A DNA stretch of 58,529 nt, taken from positions 1-58,529 of the forward strand of contig CAMPKA010000020.1 of NCBI GenBank assembly GCA_946887075.1, written 5' to 3'. The stretch's first letter is position 1. Each line of letters begins with the position of its first letter. The notes below the pieces were generated by a model, which worked only from the letters and a program-made list of their open reading frames with translations, was not told the DNA's origin and did not search any database. The position numbers were made by a program, and so were the translations under genes. Positions 36,725 through 45,793 of the stretch are shown one piece after another. This stretch comes from an uncultured Salinimicrobium sp. GTDB taxonomy: Bacteria; Bacteroidota; Bacteroidia; Flavobacteriales; Flavobacteriaceae.

Positions 36725-37465
36725 ATGAATTTCAAAGAAAAAATCAATCCTGATAATTTACCCCGCCATATAGCCATCATCATGGACGGCAATGGACGAT
36801 GGGCGAAAAATCAAGGGCTGATGCGGGCAGTAGGCCATGAGAAAGGAACCAAGTCGGTACGGGATGTGGTGGAAGGAGCCAGTGAGGTGGGAATCAAAAA
36901 CCTGACGCTTTACGCTTTTTCCACGGAAAACTGGAACCGGCCGAAACTGGAGGTCGATACGCTGATGAAGTTGCTTGTATCCTCCCTGAGAAAGGAGATC
37001 AAGACGCTACAGGAAAATGACATCAGACTCAATGCGATCGGCTGTCTGCAAAATCTTCCGACCAAGGCCTTTCGGGAACTCCAGGAAGTGATTGGCAAAA
37101 CCTCTGAAAACAAGAGAATGACCCTGACCCTTGCCTTGAGTTACGGTTCCCGCGAGGAATTGACCAGTGCCATGGTTGCGATATCCGAAAAAGTGAAGAA
37201 AGGTCAGATTTCCGTAAAAGCTATTGATGAATCAGTTATAAATGAGCATCTTTACACCCGAAATTTGCCCGATGTCGATCTTTTGATCAGGACCAGCGGG
37301 GAGCAACGCATTAGCAATTTCCTTTTATGGCAGATCGCTTATGCGGAACTATATTTTTCACCTAAACTGTGGCCGGATTACCGAAAAGATGATCTTTTTG
37401 AGGCCATTTACAATTATCAAAACAGAGAACGAAGATTTGGAAAAACAAGTGAGCAGCTTAGTTAG
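36725..37465 (+). CDS. uppS: Undecaprenyl diphosphate synthase
   Basis: The 246-residue cis-prenyltransferase makes the C55 carrier for peptidoglycan and LPS. IAIIMDGNGRWAKNQG carries the catalytic Asp; further conserved parts are LTLYAFSTENWNRP and LIRTSGEQRISNFLLWQIAY. It overlaps the start of bamA by about 17 bases, so the two are co-translated. Confidence 0.96.
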   Translation: MNFKEKINPDNLPRHIAIIMDGNGRWAKNQGLMRAVGHEKGTKSVRDVVEGASEVGIKNLTLYAFSTENWNRPKLEVDTLMKLLVSSLRKEIKTLQENDIRLNAIGCLQNLPTKAFRELQEVIGKTSENKRMTLTLALSYGSREELTSAMVAISEKVKKGQISVKAIDESVINEHLYTRNLPDVDLLIRTSGEQRISNFLLWQIAYAELYFSPKLWPDYRKDDLFEAIYNYQNRERRFGKTSEQLS

Positions 37466-40130
37466 TGCCATTAGCTTTAAAAGAATAACTGCACTCCTGG
37501 CGATATGCCTAATATATACCTTCCCTGCTTTTGCCCAGGATCTTCCGCTTGCCAACGGTCAACAATACACGATAGGAGAGATCGACGTTACCGGTACCGT
37601 TTCCTTTAACGATCAGACCGTAATTGCCTACACGGGCCTGAAGACAGGAGAGAAGATCTATCTCCCGGGAGAGCGGATCAGCGAGGTCCTGAAGAAACTA
37701 TGGGATCTGGGCCTGTTCAGCGACATCAACATCTATATCACCAGTGTGGAAGGGGATACGGCTAACCTGCTTCTGGAAGTGGTCGAAGTCCCTGCTCTCA
37801 AGGAGGCCAAGATCACCGGGGTCAAAAAAACCAAAGCCGAGGAACTCATCACGGAGAACAAGCTGACTCCAGGTACCAAGGTAAATGAGAACCTGCTCAT
37901 CACCACAAAGAACTACATCGAGGACACCTTCAAGGAGGAGGGGTATCTCAATACAAAAGTTCATCTCAATACGATTCCAGTGGAAGACACGACCAATGCG
38001 AATCTGGTCAACCTTGTGGTGAAGGTGGATAAAGGAGAACGCGTCAAGATCGAGGACATCGAATTTACCGGAAATGATGCCATCTCCGACTCCAGACTGA
38101 GGAGGGCGATGAAAAACACCCGGGAGGAACGTTTTTTCCGGTTCTGGAAACGGTCGAAGTTCATCCCTGAGAAGTACGAGGAAGACAAGGAAAGCATCAT
38201 CAGCCTTTACAAGGAAAAAGGGTATCGCGATGCCCGGATTCTCTCTGACACGCTTATTCGTAAAGATGAGGATGATATCGCTCTCAAGCTGAAAGTAGAA
38301 GAAGGAGATCGCTATTACTTCGGGAATATCAGCTTTATCGGGAACAGCGTTTACAGCGACTATCAACTGGAGCGGGTTCTCGGGATCAACAAAGGGGACG
38401 TCTACAATGGGGTGCTGCTCGAAAAACAGATCGCAGATGAATCCAAACCCAATGCCAACGATCTCACCAATCTTTACCAGAACAACGGCTACCTGTTTTC
38501 CAATATCAATCCTGTGGAAGTGCGGGTCTATAACGACACCATCGACTTCGAGATCCGCATTCATGAAGGGAAAGTGGCCTATTTCGATGAGGTGAGGGTT
38601 GTCGGGAACGACAAGACTAAAGACCATGTGATCTACAGGGAGATGCGGACCCGACCAGGTTATAAATACAGCAAGGAGGACGTGATCAGAACGATCCGGG
38701 AGCTCGGCCAGCTTGGTTTCTTCGACGCGGAAAACATCAAGCCGAGCTGGGAAAATGTCAATCCCAATGAGGGAACGCTTGACCTGGAGTACTCGGTTGT
38801 GGAAAGCGGGGCCAGCCAGATAGAACTTCAGGGCGGATACGGAGGAGGAGGTTTTGTCGGGACACTCGGTCTTTCCTTCAATAACTTCTCACTGTCCGGA
38901 ATTTTTGATAAGGAAGCCTATAAACCGCTGCCGATGGGAGATGGCCAGACGCTCTCCCTCCGGGCCCAGGCCAGTTCCTACTACCAGACCTATAGCCTTT
39001 CTTTTTCAGAACCATGGTGGGGCGGCAAAAAGCCGGTCAGGCTCACGACCTCCTTCCAGCATACGGAACGGTATTTTTACGACTACCGGAGAAGGGAAGC
39101 GGACCGCGACCGCAAATTCTCCATCACAGGAGCAACTTTTGGGGTAGCCAAGAGACTGACCTGGCCGGATGACTGGTTCATTCTTTCCACCGCTCTTGGA
39201 TTCCAGCATTACGATCTGACCAACTACAACACCAGGCTCTTCTCGTTTGGAGACGGATACTCGAATAACCTCTCGCTTACCCTCGGACTGACCAGGGACA
39301 ACACGGCCACCAACCCGATCTTTCCGACTTCCGGATCAAAATTCGAAATTCTGGCTAAACTCACCCCTCCGTATTCCATGTTCAACGATATCGACTACGG
39401 GAATCTCGGCGCGCAAAGAGAATTCCAGTGGCAGAACGAAGAAGGGGAACTGGTCAATGTGGTTCGGGATCCTTCTGGCATGCTGGTGGCGGGCAGACCC
39501 CTCCGACCGGGTGAGGAACCAGTGCCGGATCAGTCGAAGATCGATCAGGAAAAGTATAAGTGGCTGGAGTTCTATAAGATAAAGTTCAATGGAACTTGGT
39601 TTACCAGGCTCTTCAACTTCGGAGGCAATCAAGACCTGGTTCTTAGGACTCATGCAGAATACGGTTTTCTAGGAGCTTACAACAGTGACCGGGGCGTTCC
39701 TCCTTTTGAAAGATTCTATCTCGGGGGAGACGGTATGGGAACCTTCAGCATGGACGGAAGCGAATATGTGGCCATGCGGGGATATCCAAACCAGTCGCTG
39801 GTTCCCGAGGATCGTACCCCAACTGCGACAGTGGATAGTGACGGCGCGACCATCTACAACAAGTATTCCCTCGAGCTGCGGTTCCCGATCACCCTCAAAC
39901 AGACAGCGTCCATCTATGCCCTGACCTTCCTCGAGGCTGGAGCCTCCTATGACGGGTTCAGCGATTTTGAGCCATTCGAACTTCAGCGATCCGCAGGTCT
40001 GGGTCTTCGGATCTTCATGCCTGCCTTCGGACTTCTGGGAATCGATTTCGGATATGGATTCGATCCTGTCCCTGGACAACCAGAGCCGAACGGTTGGGAA
40101 ACCCATTTCATTATTGGACAACAATTTTAA
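37449..40130 (+). CDS. bamA: Outer-membrane assembly protein BamA
   Basis: The approximately 890-residue protein has a signal peptide (KRITALLAICLIYTFPAFAQ), five POTRA-like segments (about residues 30-420) and a C-terminal 16-strand barrel with NNFSLSGIF, FYLGGDGMGTF, RGYPNQSL and a terminal FIIGQQF. BamA inserts outer-membrane proteins. Start is uncertain: a GTG at 37449 places the signal peptide well, while in-frame ATGs exist at 37389 and 37341. uppS lies just upstream; the two OmpH/Skp chaperone genes follow, as expected of a BAM chaperone unit. Confidence 0.93.
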   Translation: MSSLVSAISFKRITALLAICLIYTFPAFAQDLPLANGQQYTIGEIDVTGTVSFNDQTVIAYTGLKTGEKIYLPGERISEVLKKLWDLGLFSDINIYITSVEGDTANLLLEVVEVPALKEAKITGVKKTKAEELITENKLTPGTKVNENLLITTKNYIEDTFKEEGYLNTKVHLNTIPVEDTTNANLVNLVVKVDKGERVKIEDIEFTGNDAISDSRLRRAMKNTREERFFRFWKRSKFIPEKYEEDKESIISLYKEKGYRDARILSDTLIRKDEDDIALKLKVEEGDRYYFGNISFIGNSVYSDYQLERVLGINKGDVYNGVLLEKQIADESKPNANDLTNLYQNNGYLFSNINPVEVRVYNDTIDFEIRIHEGKVAYFDEVRVVGNDKTKDHVIYREMRTRPGYKYSKEDVIRTIRELGQLGFFDAENIKPSWENVNPNEGTLDLEYSVVESGASQIELQGGYGGGGFVGTLGLSFNNFSLSGIFDKEAYKPLPMGDGQTLSLRAQASSYYQTYSLSFSEPWWGGKKPVRLTTSFQHTERYFYDYRRREADRDRKFSITGATFGVAKRLTWPDDWFILSTALGFQHYDLTNYNTRLFSFGDGYSNNLSLTLGLTRDNTATNPIFPTSGSKFEILAKLTPPYSMFNDIDYGNLGAQREFQWQNEEGELVNVVRDPSGMLVAGRPLRPGEEPVPDQSKIDQEKYKWLEFYKIKFNGTWFTRLFNFGGNQDLVLRTHAEYGFLGAYNSDRGVPPFERFYLGGDGMGTFSMDGSEYVAMRGYPNQSLVPEDRTPTATVDSDGATIYNKYSLELRFPITLKQTASIYALTFLEAGASYDGFSDFEPFELQRSAGLGLRIFMPAFGLLGIDFGYGFDPVPGQPEPNGWETHFIIGQQF

Positions 40131-40161
40131 TTTGGCACGGTATTTTCTATAAAGGCATTAT

Positions 40162-40962
40162 ATGATTAAATACATTCTCATCCTCATCATTTTTCTGGGC
40201 CCCGCAGCTGATGCGGAGGCACAGCAGACGGTAAGGATCGGGTATGTGGATATGGAATATATTCTCGAAAATGTACCGGAATACCAGGAGGCAACTGCGC
40301 AGCTTGAAAAAAAGGTGCAGCAATGGAAATCCGAAATCGAATCCGAAATGCTGCGGATAGAAAAGATGAAGGAGCAATTGGCCAACGAGAGGCCTCTTCT
40401 GACCCCAGAGCTCATTGCAGAACGAGAGGAGGAGATCCGTTTCGAGGAACAGAAGATCAGGGACTATCAGCAAAAAAGATTCGGACCCAACGGGGATTTG
40501 ATCACCCAGAAACTAGCCCTGGTAAAGCCGATACAGGACCAGGTTTTCGTCGCCGTGCAGGAAATTGCCCAAAACCGGGATTATGACCTTATCTTTGACA
40601 AATCGGCGGATGTCATTACCCTTTATGCTGCCGAGCGTCTTGATGTGAGTGACCAGGTATTGCGGAGTATTACCCGGGCCTCCAAAAGAGAGGAGCTCGA
40701 GACCAGACAGGAGAAAAGGGAACTCCTAAGGGAGGAGGATAAAACTGTCGAGGAAACCGAGGCAGTGACAAAAAGAGAGAATTTGCAGGAGCAAAGACAG
40801 CAGGAACGGAAGGCCATATTAGAACAAAGGCAACGGGAGAGAGATTCCATCAGGGCGGCAAAAAAAGCAGCCTATGAAAAACGGAAAGCTGAAATCCTGG
40901 CAGAAAGAGAAAGAAAACGAGATTCCATAGCCAAAGTAAAGGCGGAACGACGAGACGAATAA
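40162..40962 (+). CDS. OmpH/Skp family periplasmic chaperone, long form
   Basis: The 266-residue protein has a signal peptide (MIKYILILIIFLGPAADAEA), followed by VGYVDMEYILEN-like Skp start (RIGYVDMEYILENVPEY) and a coiled-coil body. After the Skp domain (about residue 165) there is a charged Arg/Glu/Lys-rich tail of nearly 100 residues that ordinary Skp proteins lack. Skp chaperones deliver unfolded outer-membrane proteins to BamA (family knowledge). It lies 31 bases after bamA. Confidence 0.88.
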   Translation: MIKYILILIIFLGPAADAEAQQTVRIGYVDMEYILENVPEYQEATAQLEKKVQQWKSEIESEMLRIEKMKEQLANERPLLTPELIAEREEEIRFEEQKIRDYQQKRFGPNGDLITQKLALVKPIQDQVFVAVQEIAQNRDYDLIFDKSADVITLYAAERLDVSDQVLRSITRASKREELETRQEKRELLREEDKTVEETEAVTKRENLQEQRQQERKAILEQRQRERDSIRAAKKAAYEKRKAEILAERERKRDSIAKVKAERRDE

Positions 40963-41004
40963 CAATAAACAGAAATCCATAAATCAACAATTAACACTGT
41001 AACA

Positions 41005-41514
41005 ATGAAACAATTCAAGACTCTGGTAATAGCTGTAGCACTGATCCTAGGAGCAACGTCATTTACGAATGCACAAAGCAAAGTAGCACACATCGCTTCA
41101 CAGGAACTAATTGAGCAGATGCCTGCCTATAAAGAAGCTATGAACCAGCTGGAAAAACTGCAAAAGACTTACGATACCGAAATCAAGGATATGGTTGCGG
41201 AAGCTCAGGCCACCATGCAACGCTATGAAGCAGAGGCACAATCCAAGACAGACGAGGAGAACGCAAAGCGGGCCACTGAACTGCAACAAACCCAGCGCAC
41301 TATCGGCGAGTACCGGCAGAATGCCATGCAGGAGCTCCAGAAAAAAGAGATGGAACTTCTCCAGCCTGTATATGAAAAAGCCAGAACTACCATTCAGAAG
41401 GTGGCCAGGGCAAAGGGCTTCGACTACGTCCTGGATTCCACAACGGGAACAGGTGTTATCATGGCTGACGGATACAACCTGATGCCTGACGTAAAGAAAG
41501 AACTCGGGATCTAA
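41005..41514 (+). CDS. OmpH/Skp family periplasmic chaperone
   Basis: The 169-residue protein has a signal peptide (MKQFKTLVIAVALILGATSFTNA) and a standard-length Skp body: KVAHIASQELIEQMPAYKEA, a long amphipathic helical hairpin, and the C-terminal GFDYVLDSTTG strand. It is the shorter of two tandem copies downstream of bamA. A strong terminator follows. Confidence 0.92.
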   Translation: MKQFKTLVIAVALILGATSFTNAQSKVAHIASQELIEQMPAYKEAMNQLEKLQKTYDTEIKDMVAEAQATMQRYEAEAQSKTDEENAKRATELQQTQRTIGEYRQNAMQELQKKEMELLQPVYEKARTTIQKVARAKGFDYVLDSTTGTGVIMADGYNLMPDVKKELGI

Positions 41515-41541
41515 GGTTCGATTCCTTTAAAATTTAGTAGG

Positions 41542-41577
41542 AAAACTGCGCCTCTTTGATGCGCAGTTTTTATTTTT
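41542..41577 (+). terminator. Terminator after the second ompH gene
   Basis: AAAACTGCGC and GCGCAGTTTT form a 10-bp stem around a 9-base loop and are followed by TATTTTT. It lies between ompH and murI. Confidence 0.88.
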
Positions 41578-41583
41578 ACCCTT

Positions 41584-42372
41584 ATGTCCAAAGAAGCGCC
41601 GATCGGCATTTTTGACTCCGGGGTTGGGGGTACCTCCATCTGGAAGGAGATCCACGAACTGATGCCTGCGGAAAGCACGCGCTATCTTGCCGACAGCCGA
41701 AATGCCCCCTATGGGGAGAAGACCCCCCAGGAAATCCTGGCCCTGAGCATCAAGAATACGGAGAAGCTCCTCGAGATGGACGCAAAGATCATCGTGGTCG
41801 CCTGCAACACGGCAACGACAAATGCCATTTCCGAACTCCGCAGCAGGTATACGGTGCCATTTATCGGTATAGAACCGGCTATCAAACCCGCAGCCCTTAA
41901 TTCAAAGACCCATTGCATCGGAATCCTCGCTACCAAGGGCACCCTTTCAAGCGCCCTGTTTGCCCAGACTGCGGATCTCTACTCCAGGAGTTCCCAGGTG
42001 ATCGAAGTGGTTGGTACAGGACTCGTGGAGGCCATAGAACGGGGGAATGCTGACAGTCCGGAAACCGAAGAAATCCTTACGGAGCTCCTGAGACCCATGC
42101 TCGACTCGGGGATCGATCACCTCGTATTGGGTTGCAGCCATTATCCCTTTCTTATCCCCGTCCTGAAAAAGGTGCTCCCGGTTCACGTCCGCATCATAGA
42201 TTCCGGAATGGCGGTAGCAAGACAAACACGGGTTGTGCTGCAGAGCCTTGATCTTCTTAATCCTGGTCCCTCCGACGATCCTGAATTTTTCAGCAACGGG
42301 GATCCCGAAATCCTTCGCGGCATTATTCCCGGCCCTGGCGAGCGAATCAGGGTCTCCTTCCTGGATTTCTAA
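41584..42372 (+). CDS. murI: Glutamate racemase
   Basis: The 262-residue enzyme supplies D-glutamate for peptidoglycan. It begins with GIFDSGVGGTSIW (the catalytic-loop Asp and Ser), has the first catalytic cysteine at Cys74 in VVACNTATTNA, and the second in LVLGCSHYPFL. Both active-site cysteines are present. It begins right after the ompH terminator. Confidence 0.95.
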   Translation: MSKEAPIGIFDSGVGGTSIWKEIHELMPAESTRYLADSRNAPYGEKTPQEILALSIKNTEKLLEMDAKIIVVACNTATTNAISELRSRYTVPFIGIEPAIKPAALNSKTHCIGILATKGTLSSALFAQTADLYSRSSQVIEVVGTGLVEAIERGNADSPETEEILTELLRPMLDSGIDHLVLGCSHYPFLIPVLKKVLPVHVRIIDSGMAVARQTRVVLQSLDLLNPGPSDDPEFFSNGDPEILRGIIPGPGERIRVSFLDF

Positions 42373-42414
42373 GAATCATTCTAAATAAACCCTTACGGAA
42401 AAGAACTGATTTCC

Positions 42415-42422
42415 TATTTTTG
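42415..42422 (+). promoter_or_regulatory. Candidate -7 element upstream of the nfu-like gene
   Basis: TATTTTTG matches TAnnTTTG and lies 14 bases before the ATG. The -33 half is poor. Confidence 0.35.
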
Positions 42423-42436
42423 CAAAAAATAAACTG

Positions 42437-43345
42437 ATGACACAGTTCACCGTAGCCATAAAACCGACCAATAAACCTACCATAGTGAAGTTTGAGACCA
42501 ACAGGTTCCTTACCCGTCACGAGAGTTTTGAATTTCACAACATAGACGAGGCTGACCGGTCTCCCCTGGCCAGGCAACTTTTTTACCTGCCTTTCGTGAA
42601 AACAGTCTATATCGCCCAGAACTTCGTCGCCCTTGAAAAATACAATATCGTACACTGGAAGGATGTTCAGGAGGAGGTGGCAGAACAGCTCAGGGAATTC
42701 CTCAATAACGGAGGGGTGGTAATCACTCCGGAGGAAAAGAAGAACCAGAAGATCCCGGTTACCGTCTACGCTGAGAGTACCCCCAATCCCAAGGTGATGA
42801 AGTTTGTTTCAAATCGCAAACTCGTCCTGGAGCCCGTGGAATTCAAGAATATCGACCAGGCCAAAAACGCTCCGATTGCCAAGGCGCTGTTCCATTTTCC
42901 TTTTGTTCAGGAGGTATTTCTGGATGAAAACTATCTATCGATAACCAAGTACGAGATCGCAACGTGGGAGGAGATCACTCAGGAACTCAGGGAATTCATT
43001 CGACAGTACCTGGAGGAGGGTAAAGAGGTCATCATCGAAGAGGAGATTACGGCCCCCGCGGCTCAGGATATTCGGCCCGAGCAGAACGAAGCACCCGAAC
43101 TCGACGAAACTTCAAAAGAAATAGTGGCGATTTTGGAAGAATACATCAAACCTGCTGTGGCCAGTGATGGAGGGAACATCCTGTTCGATTCCTATGACCC
43201 GGATGAGAAGGTGGTCAGGGTCATTCTGCAGGGTGCATGCAGCGGATGCCCCTCCTCTACTTTCACGCTGAAGAATGGCATCGAAAACATGCTCAAGGAG
43301 ATGCTCCAGGATCGAGTGAACCGGGTTGACGCGGTAAACGGTTAA
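42437..43345 (+). CDS. NifU-like iron-sulfur scaffold with duplicated N-terminal domain
   Basis: The 302-residue protein has two Nfu_N-type domains in tandem (about 1-93 and 108-200), each with an SPLARQLFYLPFVKTVYI-like block. A C-terminal NifU/Nfu domain (about 228-302) carries the cluster-binding GACSGCPSS with Cys268 and Cys271. Nfu proteins carry Fe-S clusters to target proteins. The duplication of the N-terminal domain is unusual to my knowledge. It converges with the phosphate transporter gene, four bases apart. Confidence 0.87.
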   Translation: MTQFTVAIKPTNKPTIVKFETNRFLTRHESFEFHNIDEADRSPLARQLFYLPFVKTVYIAQNFVALEKYNIVHWKDVQEEVAEQLREFLNNGGVVITPEEKKNQKIPVTVYAESTPNPKVMKFVSNRKLVLEPVEFKNIDQAKNAPIAKALFHFPFVQEVFLDENYLSITKYEIATWEEITQELREFIRQYLEEGKEVIIEEEITAPAAQDIRPEQNEAPELDETSKEIVAILEEYIKPAVASDGGNILFDSYDPDEKVVRVILQGACSGCPSSTFTLKNGIENMLKEMLQDRVNRVDAVNG

Positions 43346-43349
43346 AACA

Positions 43350-45644
43350 TCAGGGACGGTTTTTGTGCAATGAGCTCTTGGGAAATGCGGTGAGTTCAGA
43401 AGCCAGGTAAAACTCCCTGTATAGTTCCAAAAGGTTCATCGTGGAGGTCACCAGGTCCTTGGTGTCCAAAAGCAGGCTGAAATACAATTCCGAATTTCGT
43501 TGGCTGGTTTCAGAGGTTCTGATCCTTTTGATCTGCTTTTCGATAAGAGCCGCCAGCTCGTCTAGCAGCCGCTGTTTCTCGTCCAGTACCAGATCAATTT
43601 TGGCGAAATCCTGATCATTAAAAATATCCTCAATGGCATCAAAGAGGACCTGCAGCTTGTTATCGACGCTCTTTAGGTCCTTCATCTGATTAAACTTGAG
43701 GTTCTTGTGATTATTGTTCACATGATCATAACTGTTCCGCGTGATATAACCGATGGACTGCACCATGTCCTTGAGGTGATCCAGGATGAGGATATAAAAC
43801 TTGTTCGAACCCAGGGAGCGATCCTCAATGGTCCGAATAAAGTAGAATACGTTTCGTTTGAGCTCATCGATTTCAGATTCCAGCTTCTTGATGGCCTTCT
43901 TGTTCTTTTTGAGCTTACTCTTTTCATACAGACCTAGGTTCTTTACGGTTTTGGAGTACATCTTATTCACTCCGGCAATCACGGTGGAAATGTTCTCAGA
44001 GCTTTCCGTAACGATGTCGTGAATGGTACTGATATCCTTCCTGCTGAATACTTTCCGGGAGGCCTTTTCTTTGGCTTTCCGCGAATGAAGTACGATGTTC
44101 CTGGTGATCATAAAGATAGCAAATGCCAGAAGCACAGAAATGGCCACGATGCCCCCGTAATAAATGACAGCCGCAAAAACAGCCGCAACCGAAAATGCCA
44201 CCAGTGCGGTGATGAACCATCCGCCGACGACATTGACCACCCCGGCCACCCGGTAAACGGCGCTTTCCCGGTCCCAGGCGCGATCGGCAAGTGAAGTACC
44301 CATAGCCACCATAAAGGTGACATAGGTGGTGGACAGGGGAAGTTTCAAACTGGTCCCGATTGAGATCAGGATACTGGCGACTACCAGGTTTACCGATGCC
44401 CTGACCAGGTCGAAAGCCGGTGCATTTTCTTCATGAGGTGCCCGGGAGGCCGGCTGCTGAAATTTTTCTTCGATTTTCGATCTTAGTGCCGAAGGCATGA
44501 TGGCTTCCACAATATTGCTGACAAAGACGGAATACCTGACGATCGATCTCGATACAAAGTTGGGAGAAAAACGTTCCACCCCGTCTCCCTGCCTGGAAAG
44601 ATTGACCCCGGTTTCCACTACAGAACGCGCTTTCCTGGAGAACCAGAGCGTGACGACCATTACTGCTCCTGCTCCTACCAGGATGTAGGTTGGGCTGGGG
44701 ACCTCGCCTGCTAAACCAACCATGGGAAATTCAGAGGGCATGACTCCAGTAGCTGCGAAGCTCTCCTGCCATAGATTAAAGGACTGCCATGCGGCAATAG
44801 GAACCCCTATAAAATTCACCAGGTCATTTCCTGCAAAAGCCAGGGCGAGGGAGAAGGTCCCGACGATGATGATCACTTTGAGGATATCGGCTTTGAAGAT
44901 GCTCATCAAAACCTGTGAGAGGAGGGTGAAAATTACCAGACCGCCCCCCATGATTATAAAGGTATGGGAACTGATGTACTCCAGGACCCCTTCAGGAATG
45001 AAAGTTACCGATTTCAAACCCTTTAGCAGAATGAAATACAATATGGCGGTCAAGGCAACTCCTCCGAAAAGCGCCCCTGCATATTTGATCTTTCGTTCGT
45101 ACCTGAAGGAAAAGATCAGCCGGGAGAGATACTGTACCACTGCTCCCAGGATAAAGGCCACGACAACCGCCAGTAGAATTCCGACTATAATCTCAGTAGC
45201 CTTGTCCGTGTTGATATATTCCAAAATCTCCGAATACTCCCCAGACCTTCTGTAGATCTTGATCGCCGCCATACTCACGGCGGCCCCGAGCAGCTCGAAG
45301 ACTATCGATACAGTGGTCGAAGTAGGAAGGCCGAGGGAATTGAAAAAGTCCAGGAGCAGCACATCAGTGATCATCACCGCCATGAAAATGATCATGATCT
45401 CATCAAAGTAAAACTGGCTGGGGAGAAAGATGCCTTTCCTGGCTACCTCCATTAACCCACTGGAAAAAATGGCCCCCACGGCCACTCCCAGACTGGCGAC
45501 TATGAGGATCTTTCTCAGGGAAAAAGCTCTGGAACCTACCGCTGAGTTGAGAAAGTTGATCGCATCATTGCTGACCCCGACAATCAGATCGGTGACAGCG
45601 AGGGCAAATAGGGCGACTAACATTACAATATAGATCTGTTCCAT
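43350..45644 (-). CDS. PiT family inorganic phosphate transporter with PhoU-like C-terminal domain
   Basis: The 764-residue protein has about ten membrane helices with the two PHO4 signature repeats (GVSNDAINFLNSAVGSRA at the N-terminus, GNDLVNFIGVPIAAW in the middle, and SLKLPLSTTYVTFMVAMGTS later). The C-terminal 220 residues are cytoplasmic and highly charged, mostly coiled coil, resembling a PhoU-type regulatory domain. PiT transporters are ion-coupled phosphate importers. The start is the ATG at 45644; an earlier in-frame start adds 20 residues before the first helix. Confidence 0.9.
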   Translation of the reverse strand: MEQIYIVMLVALFALAVTDLIVGVSNDAINFLNSAVGSRAFSLRKILIVASLGVAVGAIFSSGLMEVARKGIFLPSQFYFDEIMIIFMAVMITDVLLLDFFNSLGLPTSTTVSIVFELLGAAVSMAAIKIYRRSGEYSEILEYINTDKATEIIVGILLAVVVAFILGAVVQYLSRLIFSFRYERKIKYAGALFGGVALTAILYFILLKGLKSVTFIPEGVLEYISSHTFIIMGGGLVIFTLLSQVLMSIFKADILKVIIIVGTFSLALAFAGNDLVNFIGVPIAAWQSFNLWQESFAATGVMPSEFPMVGLAGEVPSPTYILVGAGAVMVVTLWFSRKARSVVETGVNLSRQGDGVERFSPNFVSRSIVRYSVFVSNIVEAIMPSALRSKIEEKFQQPASRAPHEENAPAFDLVRASVNLVVASILISIGTSLKLPLSTTYVTFMVAMGTSLADRAWDRESAVYRVAGVVNVVGGWFITALVAFSVAAVFAAVIYYGGIVAISVLLAFAIFMITRNIVLHSRKAKEKASRKVFSRKDISTIHDIVTESSENISTVIAGVNKMYSKTVKNLGLYEKSKLKKNKKAIKKLESEIDELKRNVFYFIRTIEDRSLGSNKFYILILDHLKDMVQSIGYITRNSYDHVNNNHKNLKFNQMKDLKSVDNKLQVLFDAIEDIFNDQDFAKIDLVLDEKQRLLDELAALIEKQIKRIRTSETSQRNSELYFSLLLDTKDLVTSTMNLLELYREFYLASELTAFPKSSLHKNRP

Positions 45645-45793
45645 GCCTGATTGGGTTTTGCCCCTGCAAAATAAAGATAAAATATCAAAGTCCCTCAGGG
45701 TCATCGGAATCAGGACCCTCAGCGTAGGGTTTTAACAAAACTTCAACACCAGAAGCGATTCAAAATAGAGAGCTTTGCACGCAAATCAAGCAA

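Noticed and set aside
37698..38627. 309-codon open frame on the minus strand
   Set aside because: Antisense shadow of the BamA POTRA region.
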